This document shows positions 1 to 9,009 of a stretch of 64,000 nucleotides of DNA, piece by piece. The notes below the pieces were generated by a model, which saw only the letters and a list, made by a program, of their open reading frames with translations, did no database searches and was not told where the DNA came from. A program made the translations under genes and the position numbers. Where the stretch lies: assembly GCF_037138995.1 (NCBI RefSeq), contig NZ_JBAXHI010000003.1:62001-126000 (forward strand). Reading direction: 5' to 3'. The stretch is from Chlorohelix sp037138995. Its GTDB lineage: Bacteria > Chloroflexota > Chloroflexia > Chloroheliales > Chloroheliaceae. How positions within the stretch are numbered: the stretch's first letter is position 1; each line of letters begins with the position of its first letter.

Positions 1-595
1 AAACGGCGGCAAAACCTATGCCACGCTGACTGAGCAAATAGCCCAACTGATTAACACAGTTCCAGATGGGAGAATATTGGCGCTGTTTACCAGTTATGCT
101 GCTCTGGATTATGTTTGGCGAAGGCTGAATGACCACGAAGAATTCCGCCTGAACCCACAACGCCCCCTTTTCCGGCAAGGGGAGTCGCAAATGCAGCGTA
201 TAATCTCGAATTTTCAGGATACTTCTAACGGAGTTATATTCGGCACTCGCAGTTGGTGGCAAGGGGTAGATTTACCCGGAATGCGGCTTTTGATTATAGA
301 TAAATTACCATTTCCCCAATTAAATGACCCCATTATTAACGCCCGCAATCAAGATATTGACACTCGCGGTGGTAGTAGCTTTAACGAATTTATGCTGCCG
401 ATGGCGCTTATCACTTTTCGGCAGGGGGCAGGTCGGCTGATGCGACAGGAAAACGACCGGGGTGTGATAGTAGTTTGCGATGAGCGTATTGTGCGCCAGC
501 GTTATGGAGCGCGTTTTATCAAGAGTCTGTCGGCTAATATCCCTGTGTTGGGTTCCATTAAAGACTTGCACCCTTTCCTTGAATCCTTCGATTAA
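1..595 (+). CDS. DinG/XPD-family ATP-dependent DNA helicase, C-terminal part (5' truncated)
   Basis: Partial gene. The frame is open from base 2 (N-G-G-K-T-Y-A...), so the start lies outside the window. About 197 residues remain, covering the second helicase domain of a superfamily 2 DinG/XPD-type helicase. Visible motifs are WWQGVDLPG, KLPFPQLNDP and the arginine-finger motif VI as QGAGRLMRQ, followed by a VVCDERI strand. Family members unwind 5'-overhang, R-loop or G4-containing DNA. In many monoderm bacteria an exonuclease domain precedes the helicase, but that part cannot be seen here. Family assignment is firm. Whether this is DinG itself or a paralogue cannot be decided from the C-terminus. 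Confidence 0.85.
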   Translation, partial: NGGKTYATLTEQIAQLINTVPDGRILALFTSYAALDYVWRRLNDHEEFRLNPQRPLFRQGESQMQRIISNFQDTSNGVIFGTRSWWQGVDLPGMRLLIIDKLPFPQLNDPIINARNQDIDTRGGSSFNEFMLPMALITFRQGAGRLMRQENDRGVIVVCDERIVRQRYGARFIKSLSANIPVLGSIKDLHPFLESFD

Positions 596-723
596 GCACA
601 ATTTCATACCAAACCATCGTAATCTTCCAACCATTTTTAATACAGGTTGGCGTTTTTGCGATTTTGCTGTTATTATTTAACCCACTGTTAAACAGAAAGT
701 AAAATGCAACGGAGGAAGGTGTT

Positions 724-1704
724 TTGACGAAAACTGCTTTGATTACCGGTATTACCGGGCAGGATGGTAGTTACTTGGCTGAGTATCTGCTCGAAAAAGA
801 TTACAAGGTTTACGGATTGTTGCGCCGTACCAGTATTATAATTGATGAGCGTATCCAGCACCTAATGAATCAAGTAGAGTTTCTGGATGGGGATTTGTTG
901 GATCAACTCTCCCTTATAAGCGCGATTAAAACTTCCCAACCCGATGAGGTTTATAACCTTGCCGCACAATCATTTGTGCCTACAAGCTGGCAACAACCGG
1001 TGCTAACCGGGGAATATACCGCTATTGGTGTAACCAAAATGCTAGAAGCTTGTCGCTTTTCAGACAAGCCGGTACGTTTCTATCAGGCAAGCAGCAGCGA
1101 AATGTTTGGTAAAGTGGTGGAAGTGCCTCAAAAAGAAAGCACTCCTTTTTACCCCCGCTCGCCCTATGGTGTTAGCAAGGTTTATGGTCATTGGATTACC
1201 GTTAACTATCGCGAGAGTTACGATATGTATGCGGTGAGCGGCATCCTTTTCAATCATGAATCGCCAAGGCGCGGTCTTGAGTTCGTAACCAGAAAGATTA
1301 CCAATGGTGTAGCGCGTATCAAGCTGGGGTTGGACAAGAAACTATATCTGGGCAATTTGGAATCGCGGCGTGACTGGGGTTTTGCAGGAGATTACGTAAA
1401 GGCAATGTGGTTGATGCTACAGCAAGACGAGCCTGATGATTATGTAATCGCTACAGGCGAGACTCATTCAGTGCGTGAGTTTGTGGAACTTGCTTTTAGG
1501 CACGCCGGATTGCCGAATTGGGAAGACTATGTAGATATAAATCAGAAATTTATTCGCCCTGCCGAAGTTGATTTGTTAGTAGGCGACCCCTCCAAAGCAC
1601 ATGAGAAATTGGGCTGGAAGCCTGCCGTCACTTTTGAAGGTTTGGCGAAAATGATGGTAGAAGCCGATATTGCGCTATACAAAAACACTTTGGGCAAAGC
1701 TTAA
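724..1704 (+). CDS. gmd: GDP-mannose 4,6-dehydratase
   Basis: Extended short-chain dehydrogenase, 326 residues. It converts GDP-D-mannose to GDP-4-keto-6-deoxy-D-mannose, the branch point to GDP-fucose, GDP-rhamnose and related 6-deoxy sugars. The nucleotide-binding motif GITGQDGSYL sits at residues 9-18. The catalytic site shows SSSEMFG (about 123-129) and the Tyr-x3-Lys pair in YGVSK (Y148, K152). Length is near the family norm. The start is TTG at 724, supported by GGAGG at 711-715 eight bases upstream. No reductase (fcl or rmd) follows, so the final sugar made is unknown. manA at 14.6 kb could help supply GDP-mannose. A strong terminator follows directly. Confidence 0.93.
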   Translation: MTKTALITGITGQDGSYLAEYLLEKDYKVYGLLRRTSIIIDERIQHLMNQVEFLDGDLLDQLSLISAIKTSQPDEVYNLAAQSFVPTSWQQPVLTGEYTAIGVTKMLEACRFSDKPVRFYQASSSEMFGKVVEVPQKESTPFYPRSPYGVSKVYGHWITVNYRESYDMYAVSGILFNHESPRRGLEFVTRKITNGVARIKLGLDKKLYLGNLESRRDWGFAGDYVKAMWLMLQQDEPDDYVIATGETHSVREFVELAFRHAGLPNWEDYVDINQKFIRPAEVDLLVGDPSKAHEKLGWKPAVTFEGLAKMMVEADIALYKNTLGKA

Positions 1705-1726
1705 CGAGTTATAGATAAAAAGCGAG

Positions 1727-1750
1727 GGTGGCGAAAGCCACCTTTTTTTT
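1727..1750. terminator. Bidirectional rho-independent terminator
   Basis: GGTGGC (1727-1732), GAAA tetraloop, GCCACC (1737-1742), then eight T on the plus strand. On the minus strand the stem is followed by CTTTTTAT. It serves gmd and the converging peptidase gene, whose stop codon overlaps the T tract. Confidence 0.9.
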
Positions 1751-3164
1751 ATCGTTTTCTACGGAGTACCAACACAACGCTCAAGGTGATTGTGACCAGA
1801 GTAGCGGCTATCCCGGTGGCTGCTAGAACAATTAGCAGCGTGTTATTTGGCTCTGGATTTGCAGAAATCGCGCTGGTGGACGAATTGGAGATGGGGCTGC
1901 TTTTGGAAATATCAGGCAAGAATCCTACTGTGGGATTACCGATATTGCTGGTAGTAGGTACGGTAACAACTTCTATGGGGGTAATCGGGATACGTGTGGG
2001 TGGGACAATAATAGGAGTTGGAGTGGTTGCAACCGCGCTTACTTCGGAAACAGGATAACCGAGTGAGAGCCTCCACTGCCTATCAAGCTCATCGGTAGAG
2101 ATGCCCAATACCGAGACAAACGCTTCATCGTAGCTAACGCCGTTTTTGAAGGCAACCAGCAATTGCCCCAATTTAGCCTCACCGTATTTTTCCACGATAT
2201 ATTTCACCGCATTTAAGCTTTCGCCATAAGACTGGTAAAATAATACCGGGTCGTTGGGAAATCGCCCGTTTATGGTGCGAAGCGGTTGCAGGGTGCGTTT
2301 ATCCACCCCTCGCTGGAAGGATTCGGTCAGAAAACCCTCCACCTCATCCTGATTGTAAACTGCAAACCCTTCATTCAACCATAGGGGTAGCATATTATAA
2401 GGATTTGCGGTTGCCTGATATATTATCAGGTGGCTGATTTCGTGCGGCACGCTACGTCCGATTTCCTTGTTATCTCCGGGTGGAATTAGCAAGGAAGTTA
2501 CCCCATATATTACATAAGCCTGCCCCCCTACAAACTCCTCAGAATTGGGAGGCATCGCAGTATAGAGAGTGCGCTGGTCAGGATAGACGTGAATGAGGAT
2601 TGGGCTGTTGGCTTTGATGCCGTACTGGTTGAAAAGCTTATCCGCTGTAGCTTTTGCTTTATTCAATATAGACTGTCCAAATGAGTTATTTCCTTCGTAC
2701 CAGCGCACCGTAATAAAGCCGCTGCTCAATTCTTTGAAAGGAAAGCGTTCATCGTTGACAATAAATTCTTGCGAAGGGCTATCATAGTGGTCATTAGACG
2801 CGGTGTAGAGCGTCCAGTAATAGCCAATATGAACGCCGGGTGGGATGAATTCTTTCTGGGTATCAAGAATGAAATTGGCTGAAATCAAGGATGTATCTGG
2901 ATTGAGATTCTGGCTGCGAACTTTAGTGGCAACCTCTCCTTGCAACCTAAAATTTAGCTCTAACTTGGAAAACCGTAAAGGACTGTTATTAGTAGCATTA
3001 AGTTCGAAAACAATATTATCAGGGAAATTGGGCTTGGCACGATTGAGGGTTATATTTATTTCAGTCGGGAATACTTGCGAACTGGCTTGCGTTTGAATGG
3101 GGATAAAAAATAGCAGCCCAACCATTGCTGCCATTAAAAAGGTAACAACTCGCAGTGTTTTCAT
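1749..3164 (-). CDS. Secreted, membrane-anchored peptidase MA-like zinc metallopeptidase
   Basis: About 471 residues from the ATG at 3164. A GTG five codons upstream (3179) is the alternative, and neither has a strong Shine-Dalgarno. The N-terminus is a signal peptide: short basic start, hydrophobic run VVTFLMAAMVGLLFF, then the polar TQASS cleavage region. A beta-rich region follows, then the gluzincin core HEISH at about 241-245 with the third ligand Glu about 265 in WLNEGFAVY. This is the arrangement of peptidase MA/M1-like enzymes. A Thr/Pro/Ser-rich linker and a C-terminal membrane helix ending in RRKR anchor it outside the cell. The substrate is unknown. It converges on gmd and probably stands alone. 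Confidence 0.75.
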   Translation of the reverse strand: MKTLRVVTFLMAAMVGLLFFIPIQTQASSQVFPTEINITLNRAKPNFPDNIVFELNATNNSPLRFSKLELNFRLQGEVATKVRSQNLNPDTSLISANFILDTQKEFIPPGVHIGYYWTLYTASNDHYDSPSQEFIVNDERFPFKELSSGFITVRWYEGNNSFGQSILNKAKATADKLFNQYGIKANSPILIHVYPDQRTLYTAMPPNSEEFVGGQAYVIYGVTSLLIPPGDNKEIGRSVPHEISHLIIYQATANPYNMLPLWLNEGFAVYNQDEVEGFLTESFQRGVDKRTLQPLRTINGRFPNDPVLFYQSYGESLNAVKYIVEKYGEAKLGQLLVAFKNGVSYDEAFVSVLGISTDELDRQWRLSLGYPVSEVSAVATTPTPIIVPPTRIPITPIEVVTVPTTSNIGNPTVGFLPDISKSSPISNSSTSAISANPEPNNTLLIVLAATGIAATLVTITLSVVLVLRRKR

Positions 3165-3189
3165 TACAGATAGTGTCACATTACCACTA

Positions 3190-3262
3190 AGCCGACTATC
3201 GGAATCGAACCGATGACCTGCCGATTACGAATCGGCTGCTCTACCAGCTAAGCTAAGTCGGC
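3190..3262 (-). tRNA. tRNA-Thr (anticodon CGT)
   Basis: On the minus strand the acceptor stem GCCGACT pairs perfectly with AGTCGGC. The anticodon arm is GCCGA-TTCGTAA-TCGGC, giving anticodon CGT, which reads ACG (Thr). The T-arm contains GGTTCGATTCC. The CCA end is not encoded; the base after the acceptor stem is T (position 3190), followed by TAG. Total 72 nt plus the discriminator base. Confidence 0.95.
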
Positions 3263-3271
3263 GCGCCAATT

Positions 3272-3300
3272 ACTATATTAAAGTTTATAAGAACTGTCAA
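3272..3300 (-). promoter_or_regulatory. Sigma70-type promoter of tRNA-Thr
   Basis: Minus-strand TTGACA (complement of 3295-3300), a 17-nt spacer, then TATAGT (complement of 3272-3277). It lies ten bases upstream of the tRNA 5' end at 3262. This near-consensus promoter fixes the housekeeping -35/-10 of this organism. Confidence 0.88.
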
Positions 3301-3308
3301 TATTAATA

Positions 3309-4385
3309 TCAGGAAACCACAAAAAATGGTTCTACTGGAGCAAAAGTGCCCTCATTTTCATCACCGTTCAGCCGCAATTCAAATTGTTCCAGTGCATTGC
3401 GGGCGGAATAACTGACTTTGCTACGGATGAGATTGGCAAATTCTTGGCGTGGTACTTGTGCCGAGAGCAATACCGATTCATAGCTAAGTGTTCCATCAAA
3501 AAGCTCGTCACTGGGTTCGCGTTGATTCATCGCAAATTCACCGGGATTCTGTTTTTTCCGTTGTTTTTCCAGCTTCTTTTCTTCTTTTTCGCGTTTTTTC
3601 CGGTCTTTTTCTGTTTCAAAGGGGGTTGAATTTTCTCTTAGACCGAATTTGCGTAATCCGCTGGGGCGTGTATGCGTATCTACAGGAGCAAGGCTTACTC
3701 CTACAACAGGCTCATAATCCATCCGAACCAGCACTACTTCTAGTGTATCAATTCCGGGCAACATCTCGGCAGCTTTGACAAGGTACAATGCCGCTTGTGA
3801 GCATAGTTGGTCTTCGTAATCTTTGAAATTTGCCTGCAATTTTTTTTGGGTATTATTAGTGGAGCTTATGATTGGCGGAAAAGGCGCTCTGGCTTTAACC
3901 TGAAAACGGCGAGTTTCAGGTGAATAGTTCAAATAGGTAATCGGTTGGTCGCAAAGCTCGTACAGCATTAAATCATACATAGCTTGCTGGTCGCGTTTCT
4001 CTACTAACTCGACCTGTGCCTTTTCCATCCGGGTAATTACTTCCTTTTGCAAAGATTCTAAAGAGCGTGGGTCAAGGAAAGGCAAGCGTGCATATTGCAC
4101 ATAGAGTTCGAGATGCTCGCCTTCATCTGAGAAGCCAACCGACTCTATCATTCTTTTAGTATTGAAATAAGCCTTATTGATGTAATAATATGGAAGTTCA
4201 AGGTCGCGACTGGTGCGTGCGCCTTCTCGCATTATCAGGGCATGCTCGGTGAAATCAATAAAATATCCATCTTCTTTTACGTTAATGCTATAAAGACCAC
4301 TATTTCCAGTGCGTTTCTGAGGCATGCGTCCATGTGCTACATACCGCCGATTCTGCTTAAAGGACACAACTACCAACCTTTCCAA
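3309..4385 (-). CDS. Protein of unknown function with a charged coiled-coil linker
   Basis: I do not recognise a family. There are 358 residues from a TTG at 4385. A GTG at 4367 (residue 7) is a good alternative start, because the sequence AAAGG stands before it at useful spacing. The N-terminal 110 residues look like mixed alpha/beta. A run of Lys/Glu/Arg (about residues 258-280, DRKKREKEEKKLEKQ) predicts a helix or coiled coil, followed by a C-terminal globular segment. No signal peptide or membrane segment is visible, so it is probably cytoplasmic. An extended -10 promoter (complement of 4421-4429) lies about 40 bases upstream of the TTG. Confidence 0.7.
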   Translation of the reverse strand: MERLVVVSFKQNRRYVAHGRMPQKRTGNSGLYSINVKEDGYFIDFTEHALIMREGARTSRDLELPYYYINKAYFNTKRMIESVGFSDEGEHLELYVQYARLPFLDPRSLESLQKEVITRMEKAQVELVEKRDQQAMYDLMLYELCDQPITYLNYSPETRRFQVKARAPFPPIISSTNNTQKKLQANFKDYEDQLCSQAALYLVKAAEMLPGIDTLEVVLVRMDYEPVVGVSLAPVDTHTRPSGLRKFGLRENSTPFETEKDRKKREKEEKKLEKQRKKQNPGEFAMNQREPSDELFDGTLSYESVLLSAQVPRQEFANLIRSKVSYSARNALEQFELRLNGDENEGTFAPVEPFFVVS

Positions 4386-4420
4386 GCTATGATGGAAAAT
4401 TCCATTTCTAATTTGCGTTA

Positions 4421-4429
4421 ATTATACCA
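4421..4429 (-). promoter_or_regulatory. Extended -10 promoter for the 3309-4385 gene
   Basis: The minus strand reads TGGTATAAT, a TGn-TATAAT extended -10. No good -35 is seen. The next translated frame begins about 40 bases downstream. Confidence 0.5.
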
Positions 4430-4450
4430 CAGGCTGAACCGGGCTTGAGC

Positions 4451-4461
4451 TATGCTATAAT
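4451..4461 (+). promoter_or_regulatory. Extended -10 motif TATGCTATAAT
   Basis: The plus strand carries TGC directly before TATAAT (4456-4461). The same 11-base word recurs at 17322-17312 (minus), 19977 and 20218, so it looks like a lineage promoter core. Here it is 360 bases before pknB, so either pknB has a long leader or a small transcript starts here. Confidence 0.4.
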
Positions 4462-4764
4462 CAATAAGATTTGTGCTGAAAATCACTTGACATTTAAAAT
4501 GTCTATAGAAATAAAAATATTGCGGAAGCACGTTTTTGGAGCGTGGAAAAGCTTCAAAAAGCTGGAATATATGACAGTGTGGCAGTGTCGCCTCCGTTAC
4601 CACACGGGGTCTTTAACGATAGCGATGAACTTCTGGTAAGGCTGGTTTTTCTGCCGGGTGAATACCTGCGCCAGTAGTTCGGAACTCAAACCCGCTACAC
4701 TGCGTTATATATAATGTTGGGTAGCAATTTTGGCAATTATTTATCTGTCCACCACCAAACATTG

Positions 4765-4770
4765 TATAAT
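4765..4770 (+). promoter_or_regulatory. Probable -10 box of pknB
   Basis: TATAAT 50 bases before the pknB ATG. A weak TTATCT at 4741-4746 with an 18-base spacer could serve as -35. Confidence 0.5.
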
Positions 4771-4820
4771 GACGTAGCATTTAGCTAAACAAATTATCAG
4801 GCTGAAAGAGGATATACCTC

Positions 4821-6881
4821 ATGACGCAGGCTCAAAGAACCCTTAATAATCGTTATGAATTGATAGCCAAAATTGGCGACGGCGGCATGGCGGTTGTTTT
4901 CAAGGCGCTAGACCATAAGCTCAACCGTACAGTTGCTGTTAAAGTCTTAAGAGAAAGCTTTTCCAGCGATCAACAATTTTTATCTCGGTTCAACCGTGAA
5001 GCCCAATCTGCCGCTTCTTTGACCCACCCTAATATTGTAAGCGTATATGACGTAGGCGAAGACGGTAATTTTCATTACATCGTAATGGAATATATCGAAG
5101 GAGTGAGCCTTAAAGATTATATAACCAGTAACTCACCTATACCGGTTAATCAAGCGGTTGAATTTGCCATTAAAATCAGCAATGCAATCGGCTACGCCCA
5201 TACCAAAGGACTGATTCATCGAGATATAAAGCCTCAAAATATACTGCTAACTACTGATTTGGATATAAAAGTTACAGACTTTGGTATTGCTAAAGGTTTG
5301 GGTGACGCTACATTAACCCAAACTGGCTTTACCCTCGGTACGGTGCATTATTTCTCTCCGGAGCAAGCACAGGGTAAGCCTGCAATGGCACAAAGCGATT
5401 TATATTCAATCGGGGTTGTCTTATATGAGATGTTAACCGGGCGCATTCCATTTGAAAGCGATAGTCCGGTGGCGTTGGCTCTAAAGCATATTGAAGAACC
5501 GCCACCTTCGCCGCGCCGCTTCAACCCGAACATTCCGGTGCCGCTTGAGCAACTGGTATTGAAGTCGTTGGCAAAGAATCCCACCGCTCGTTTTCAGTCT
5601 TCTACTGCTTTTACGCAGGCGCTCAAGGAATTTGCGAAGGCAAGCGAGATGGGTACAATGGCAGTGCCGCGTGTTCCCGGTTCTCCGGGTAATCGCCCTC
5701 CCAACGCAAGAGTGGAAGAAGATTTTGCCTCGCCAACTCCGCCCAAGCCCCCATTACGCCGCCCGTCAGACCCGGAGGCTTATTCGGCGTACGCGCAGGG
5801 TAGCGGTTACGACCCTAATCAGGAAATGCGCCGCCGTCCTACTACCGGGCAGGGCAATTACCAACCTAATAATTATATTGATAATCAGGGAGATTTGGCG
5901 CGTAGATATAATACCCAATCTTCACGCTCTATATCGGCAGAAGACCGCTATGATGAAGACACTTTTTCGAAGCGTAGCTCAGGTTGCGTACCATGGGTAG
6001 TGGGCGGCTTGTTAATGGTGATGTTAGCTGGCTTGGTGGTATTGTTCTTCCAATTTCTCTTGCCTGTCCTTACTCCAACAGTAACACCTTCCCCAACTCC
6101 CAAACTAGTAATACCTACCCCAACATTAGGACCGGTGGCGAAAGTAGCCGTGCCGGATGTTAGAAATAAGGTATTGGATGAGGCTGAGATTGTTCTGAAA
6201 GAAGCCGGTTTGCAACTCGGCACAACCAAAACCCAGTTTGATGATAAGGTTGATGGTGGAAAAATAATAAGCCAGTCTATTGCGCCCAAAGCGCAGGTTG
6301 ATAAGGGCGCAAAGATAGACCTTGTTATCAGTCAAGGGGTGGATGCGGTAGAATTGCCGCAGCGTTTTGTCAATACTCCCTATGAAGATACCAAAAAAGC
6401 CATTGAGGTTTATGGCTTGAAAACGCAACGGGTTGACCAACCTAGCGATTCGATTGGTCCCGGTGCGGTTATCAAAACCGACCCTGAAGGAGGTCCGGGA
6501 GTAAAAGTGCCGCGCAGCGCCGTTATCAAAATCTTTGTCAGTACCGGACCGTTGCCTACTGCAACGCCTGTACCACCGACTGTCACGCCTGTGCCACCGA
6601 CACCTACTGTTAGTCCCACTCCTAAAGTGATGGTGACGGTTCCAAGCGGCTTGGTTGGTAAGAAAGAAGCGGAGGCACTCAAACTGTTGCAGGATGCTGG
6701 TTTTACGGTTGAGGTAGTACGGTGGAATCTGGACGATATAAAACGTCAGTTCCCCGGCGATTTGGTGGCGATTGATACTTGGAACAGCCTTAAAGAAGGC
6801 GATGCGCTTGGTACAAATCCGTCCTCCGGAGTTAAGTTGGATAAAGGTGCAAAAGTGACACTGGCGGTTAAAAAGCTCTAA
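4821..6881 (+). CDS. pknB: Membrane Ser/Thr protein kinase with PASTA domains
   Basis: 686 residues, PknB/PrkC/StkP architecture. The Hanks-type kinase domain fills about residues 12-280, with glycine loop GDGGMAVVF (19-27), ATP-binding K41, HRDIKPQN with catalytic D135, DFG at 153-155 and the SPEQ segment. A Pro/Arg-rich juxtamembrane linker follows, then one membrane helix at about 389-417. Outside the cell lie three PASTA repeats (roughly 435-505, 505-575 and 600-686), separated by Thr/Pro-rich spacers. In the family, PASTA domains bind muropeptides or lipid II and the kinase controls division and cell-wall enzymes. The RBS is AGAGGA upstream of the ATG. No partner phosphatase gene (PP2C) is adjacent, unlike many relatives. 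A terminator follows. Confidence 0.95.
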   Translation: MTQAQRTLNNRYELIAKIGDGGMAVVFKALDHKLNRTVAVKVLRESFSSDQQFLSRFNREAQSAASLTHPNIVSVYDVGEDGNFHYIVMEYIEGVSLKDYITSNSPIPVNQAVEFAIKISNAIGYAHTKGLIHRDIKPQNILLTTDLDIKVTDFGIAKGLGDATLTQTGFTLGTVHYFSPEQAQGKPAMAQSDLYSIGVVLYEMLTGRIPFESDSPVALALKHIEEPPPSPRRFNPNIPVPLEQLVLKSLAKNPTARFQSSTAFTQALKEFAKASEMGTMAVPRVPGSPGNRPPNARVEEDFASPTPPKPPLRRPSDPEAYSAYAQGSGYDPNQEMRRRPTTGQGNYQPNNYIDNQGDLARRYNTQSSRSISAEDRYDEDTFSKRSSGCVPWVVGGLLMVMLAGLVVLFFQFLLPVLTPTVTPSPTPKLVIPTPTLGPVAKVAVPDVRNKVLDEAEIVLKEAGLQLGTTKTQFDDKVDGGKIISQSIAPKAQVDKGAKIDLVISQGVDAVELPQRFVNTPYEDTKKAIEVYGLKTQRVDQPSDSIGPGAVIKTDPEGGPGVKVPRSAVIKIFVSTGPLPTATPVPPTVTPVPPTPTVSPTPKVMVTVPSGLVGKKEAEALKLLQDAGFTVEVVRWNLDDIKRQFPGDLVAIDTWNSLKEGDALGTNPSSGVKLDKGAKVTLAVKKL

Positions 6882-6903
6882 CATTTTTCTGTTAGTTGCA
6901 GAT

Positions 6904-6939
6904 ATATAATGCCCTTCTCATTCAGAGGGGGCATTATAT
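6904..6939. terminator. Bidirectional terminator hairpin
   Basis: ATATAATGCCC (6904-6914) pairs with GGGCATTATAT (6929-6939). It lies between the converging pknB and quinone oxidoreductase genes. Confidence 0.8.
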
Positions 6940-6951
6940 TAAAAGAAGTGG

Positions 6952-7923
6952 TTAGCTGCCCGGTATTAGCACAAGTTTCCCGGTAGTGGCGCGTCCTTCC
7001 AAATCAATATGTGCTTGTGCTGCCTGTGATAGCGGATAGGTATGCTCTACCCGCAGCTTTAATTTACCTGATTGCGCCCAAGTCAGCACATCTCCGGCGC
7101 GAGAAAGCAGCGCAGTTCTATCGGCGATATAGTGTCCCAACGTAGGGCGAGTCAGGAAATACGAACCGCGCATCAGGATAATAGGGTCTATTGGGGGGAC
7201 AGCGCCGCTGGATGCGCCGTATAAAACCAGATAACCAAATTGTTTGAGCGAGTTAAGGCTTTTATCAAAAGTGGTTTTTCCCACTGCATCGTAAACAACT
7301 TCTACCCCTGCTCCTTCGGTCAACCGCTTAATCTCGGCTTCAAAATCCTGTGAAGTGTAAAGAATAACTTCGTCTGCGCCCGCTTCTTTAGCCAGAACCG
7401 CCTTTTCTTCGGTTGATACGGTAGTAAATACCCGCGCTTCCCGCATTTTACACATCTGGATTAATAACAAACCGACCCCACCTGCTCCGGCATGCACCAA
7501 TACATTATCTCCCGCTTTAACCGGATAGGTGGTGTGGCATAGATAGTGCGCCGTCATACCCTGCAACATTGCCGCTGCTGCATAGCGAAAATCCATTCCG
7601 TCAGGAACCGGAACCAGTTTTGAAGCGGGTACAGCCGCATGTTCGGCATAACTACCGGGAACATTAGTGTAAGCTACCCGGTCACCGACTTTAAATTCGG
7701 TTACGCCCTCTCCAACTGCTTCTACCACGCCCGCGCCTTCCTGACCGGGTATAAGGGGCAGATTATTGGGATAGCGCCCGGTACGATGATATACATCTAT
7801 AAAGTTTATGCCACTGGCTGCCAATTTGATAAGCGCTTCTCCGGCTTTGGGAGTAGGATTAGGTACTGCTTTATAGGTTAGAACTTCAGGTCCCCCAAAT
7901 GTTTCTATTTGAATCGCGTACAT
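6952..7923 (-). CDS. NADPH:quinone oxidoreductase (zinc-free medium-chain dehydrogenase)
   Basis: 323 residues, medium-chain dehydrogenase/reductase superfamily, QOR-like branch. The N-terminal GroES-like fold contains the hallmark GQEGAGVVEAVGEGV and GDRVAY. The Rossmann part contains VLVHAGAGGVGLLLIQ, the NADPH-binding motif of quinone reductases. The zinc-binding cysteines of alcohol dehydrogenases are absent, fitting a zinc-independent QOR (COG0604). Likely role: one- or two-electron reduction of quinones or enones in the cytosol. The ATG at 7923 is preceded by a strong AGGAGG. It appears monocistronic and converges on pknB. The natural substrate is unknown. Confidence 0.88.
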   Translation of the reverse strand: MYAIQIETFGGPEVLTYKAVPNPTPKAGEALIKLAASGINFIDVYHRTGRYPNNLPLIPGQEGAGVVEAVGEGVTEFKVGDRVAYTNVPGSYAEHAAVPASKLVPVPDGMDFRYAAAAMLQGMTAHYLCHTTYPVKAGDNVLVHAGAGGVGLLLIQMCKMREARVFTTVSTEEKAVLAKEAGADEVILYTSQDFEAEIKRLTEGAGVEVVYDAVGKTTFDKSLNSLKQFGYLVLYGASSGAVPPIDPIILMRGSYFLTRPTLGHYIADRTALLSRAGDVLTWAQSGKLKLRVEHTYPLSQAAQAHIDLEGRATTGKLVLIPGS

Positions 7924-8029
7924 GATTCCTCCTTTGAGGCTTTATTGTAGATTTGAGCAATATATCTAAAAAAAACTATGCTGGAATTATACTATCACGC
8001 TGAGCTATATGCAGCTCATAAAATAATAA

Positions 8030-8059
8030 ATCCCCTGTGCGTGACTATTCACAGGGGAT
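8030..8059 (-). terminator. Terminator of the lipid cassette
   Basis: Perfect 10-bp stem ATCCCCTGTG (8030-8039) and CACAGGGGAT (8050-8059). On the minus strand it is followed by a T-rich TTTATTATTTTAT. It lies 40 bases after the methyltransferase stop. Confidence 0.85.
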
Positions 8060-8098
8060 GAGTGATGTGGAATGGACGTGATTAACGTCAGATATTGT

Positions 8099-8977
8099 TC
8101 ATTTGCGCCCGGTTGTTACCGAAAACAGCCCGACTTCCTCAATTCTGCTTTCGACCTGTTTGAAACTGGCTTCTCGCCCCCATGTAGCCATGTCTGCCAC
8201 CGGGCGGCAGCGCATTACCCACGGTATGCCATCCCGGTTTGGTAATACGTTGGCGATAAATTCAAGCTGCGGGTGGCGATTCTGAGCGGTGTAAAAGATT
8301 GCCCCGCCGGGAGCGAGAAATTTGTACAAGGTTTTGAGCGATGTGCGAATGATTTCATCCTCTAGCATCAATTCGTACAGCCCTGAAACTACGATTACAT
8401 TTGGTGCAGACCCAAGCGTGGCATCTGTAGGCGCGGGATTGAACGCATCGCCCTGTTCATACTGGATGTGCTTAATCCCGGCTTCCTGTGCCTGTTGTGC
8501 GCCCTGTGTGACACCTGCCAGCGAGAGGTCGCGGCACAACACTTCGACATCGCCCTTTTCCTCGCCGATTTCCTGCAATAGCTCCTGAAGGTAGCGACCG
8601 GGTCCGGCTGCAACATCGAGAATACGAGTCTTGATTCCATCAGCGCGATTTTTTTCAATTTCAGATTTCAGCATTTGTTTCAGCACTGCACGCCGCGCCC
8701 GGATGCCTCTCCAACCTATTGAATTCAGGTAGTAGCGATCCACCAGTTTACCGACTAGCAATGTTCCGTGCGCTTTATTTACATACACGTAGTCAAGCAT
8801 GTTGCCGCTATCGAAGCCGTAGCGGAAACCAAGGCGAACGCCTTTGCTGGTACGCCCGAAGGTGGAGAACCCTGCTTTCACCACTGCCCATTTAATTTTT
8901 CCAAAAAAGCCCGGTTTTCGCACTTCAACTTCATTCGCTTTTGGTTGGTTAACTGTATTAGTATTAAAGGTTGTCAT
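8099..8977 (-). CDS. Class I SAM-dependent methyltransferase of the lipid cassette (YnbC C-terminal-like)
   Basis: 292 residues. The Rossmann methyltransferase motif I is DVAAGPGRYL at residues 121-130. The 120 residues before it (KPGFFGKIK, FGRTSKGVRLGFRYGFDSG, LVDRYYLN) resemble the methyltransferase half of the YnbC-type bifunctional hydrolase/methyltransferases (Pfam Methyltransf_20 type). Here the alpha/beta-hydrolase half is absent. It is last in a minus-strand operon after PlsC, a YnbA-like and a YnbB-like gene, so I infer that it modifies a lipid headgroup or lipid intermediate. The RBS is GAAAGAGG before ATG 8977. The product is not known. The family resemblance comes from memory and should be searched. 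Confidence 0.72.
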   Translation of the reverse strand: MTTFNTNTVNQPKANEVEVRKPGFFGKIKWAVVKAGFSTFGRTSKGVRLGFRYGFDSGNMLDYVYVNKAHGTLLVGKLVDRYYLNSIGWRGIRARRAVLKQMLKSEIEKNRADGIKTRILDVAAGPGRYLQELLQEIGEEKGDVEVLCRDLSLAGVTQGAQQAQEAGIKHIQYEQGDAFNPAPTDATLGSAPNVIVVSGLYELMLEDEIIRTSLKTLYKFLAPGGAIFYTAQNRHPQLEFIANVLPNRDGIPWVMRCRPVADMATWGREASFKQVESRIEEVGLFSVTTGRK

Positions 8978-9009
8978 TTTGATGCCTCTTTCTCTTGAAA
9001 TTTTATTGA

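Larger units (their letters stand above)
4406..4820. other. Intergenic region between divergent genes
   Basis: 415 bases between the unknown minus-strand gene and pknB. It holds the minus-strand extended -10 (4421-4429), a plus-strand TATGCTATAAT (4451-4461) far from any start, and the probable pknB -10 box TATAAT (4765-4770). Two short open frames here have no family resemblance and no ribosome site, so I do not call them genes. I see no RNA structure I can name. Confidence 0.6.

Noticed and set aside
6126..6884. Open frame of 252 codons on the minus strand inside pknB
   Set aside because: Antisense shadow of the PASTA region. Low-complexity protein, no ribosome site, and the plus-strand gene is certain.
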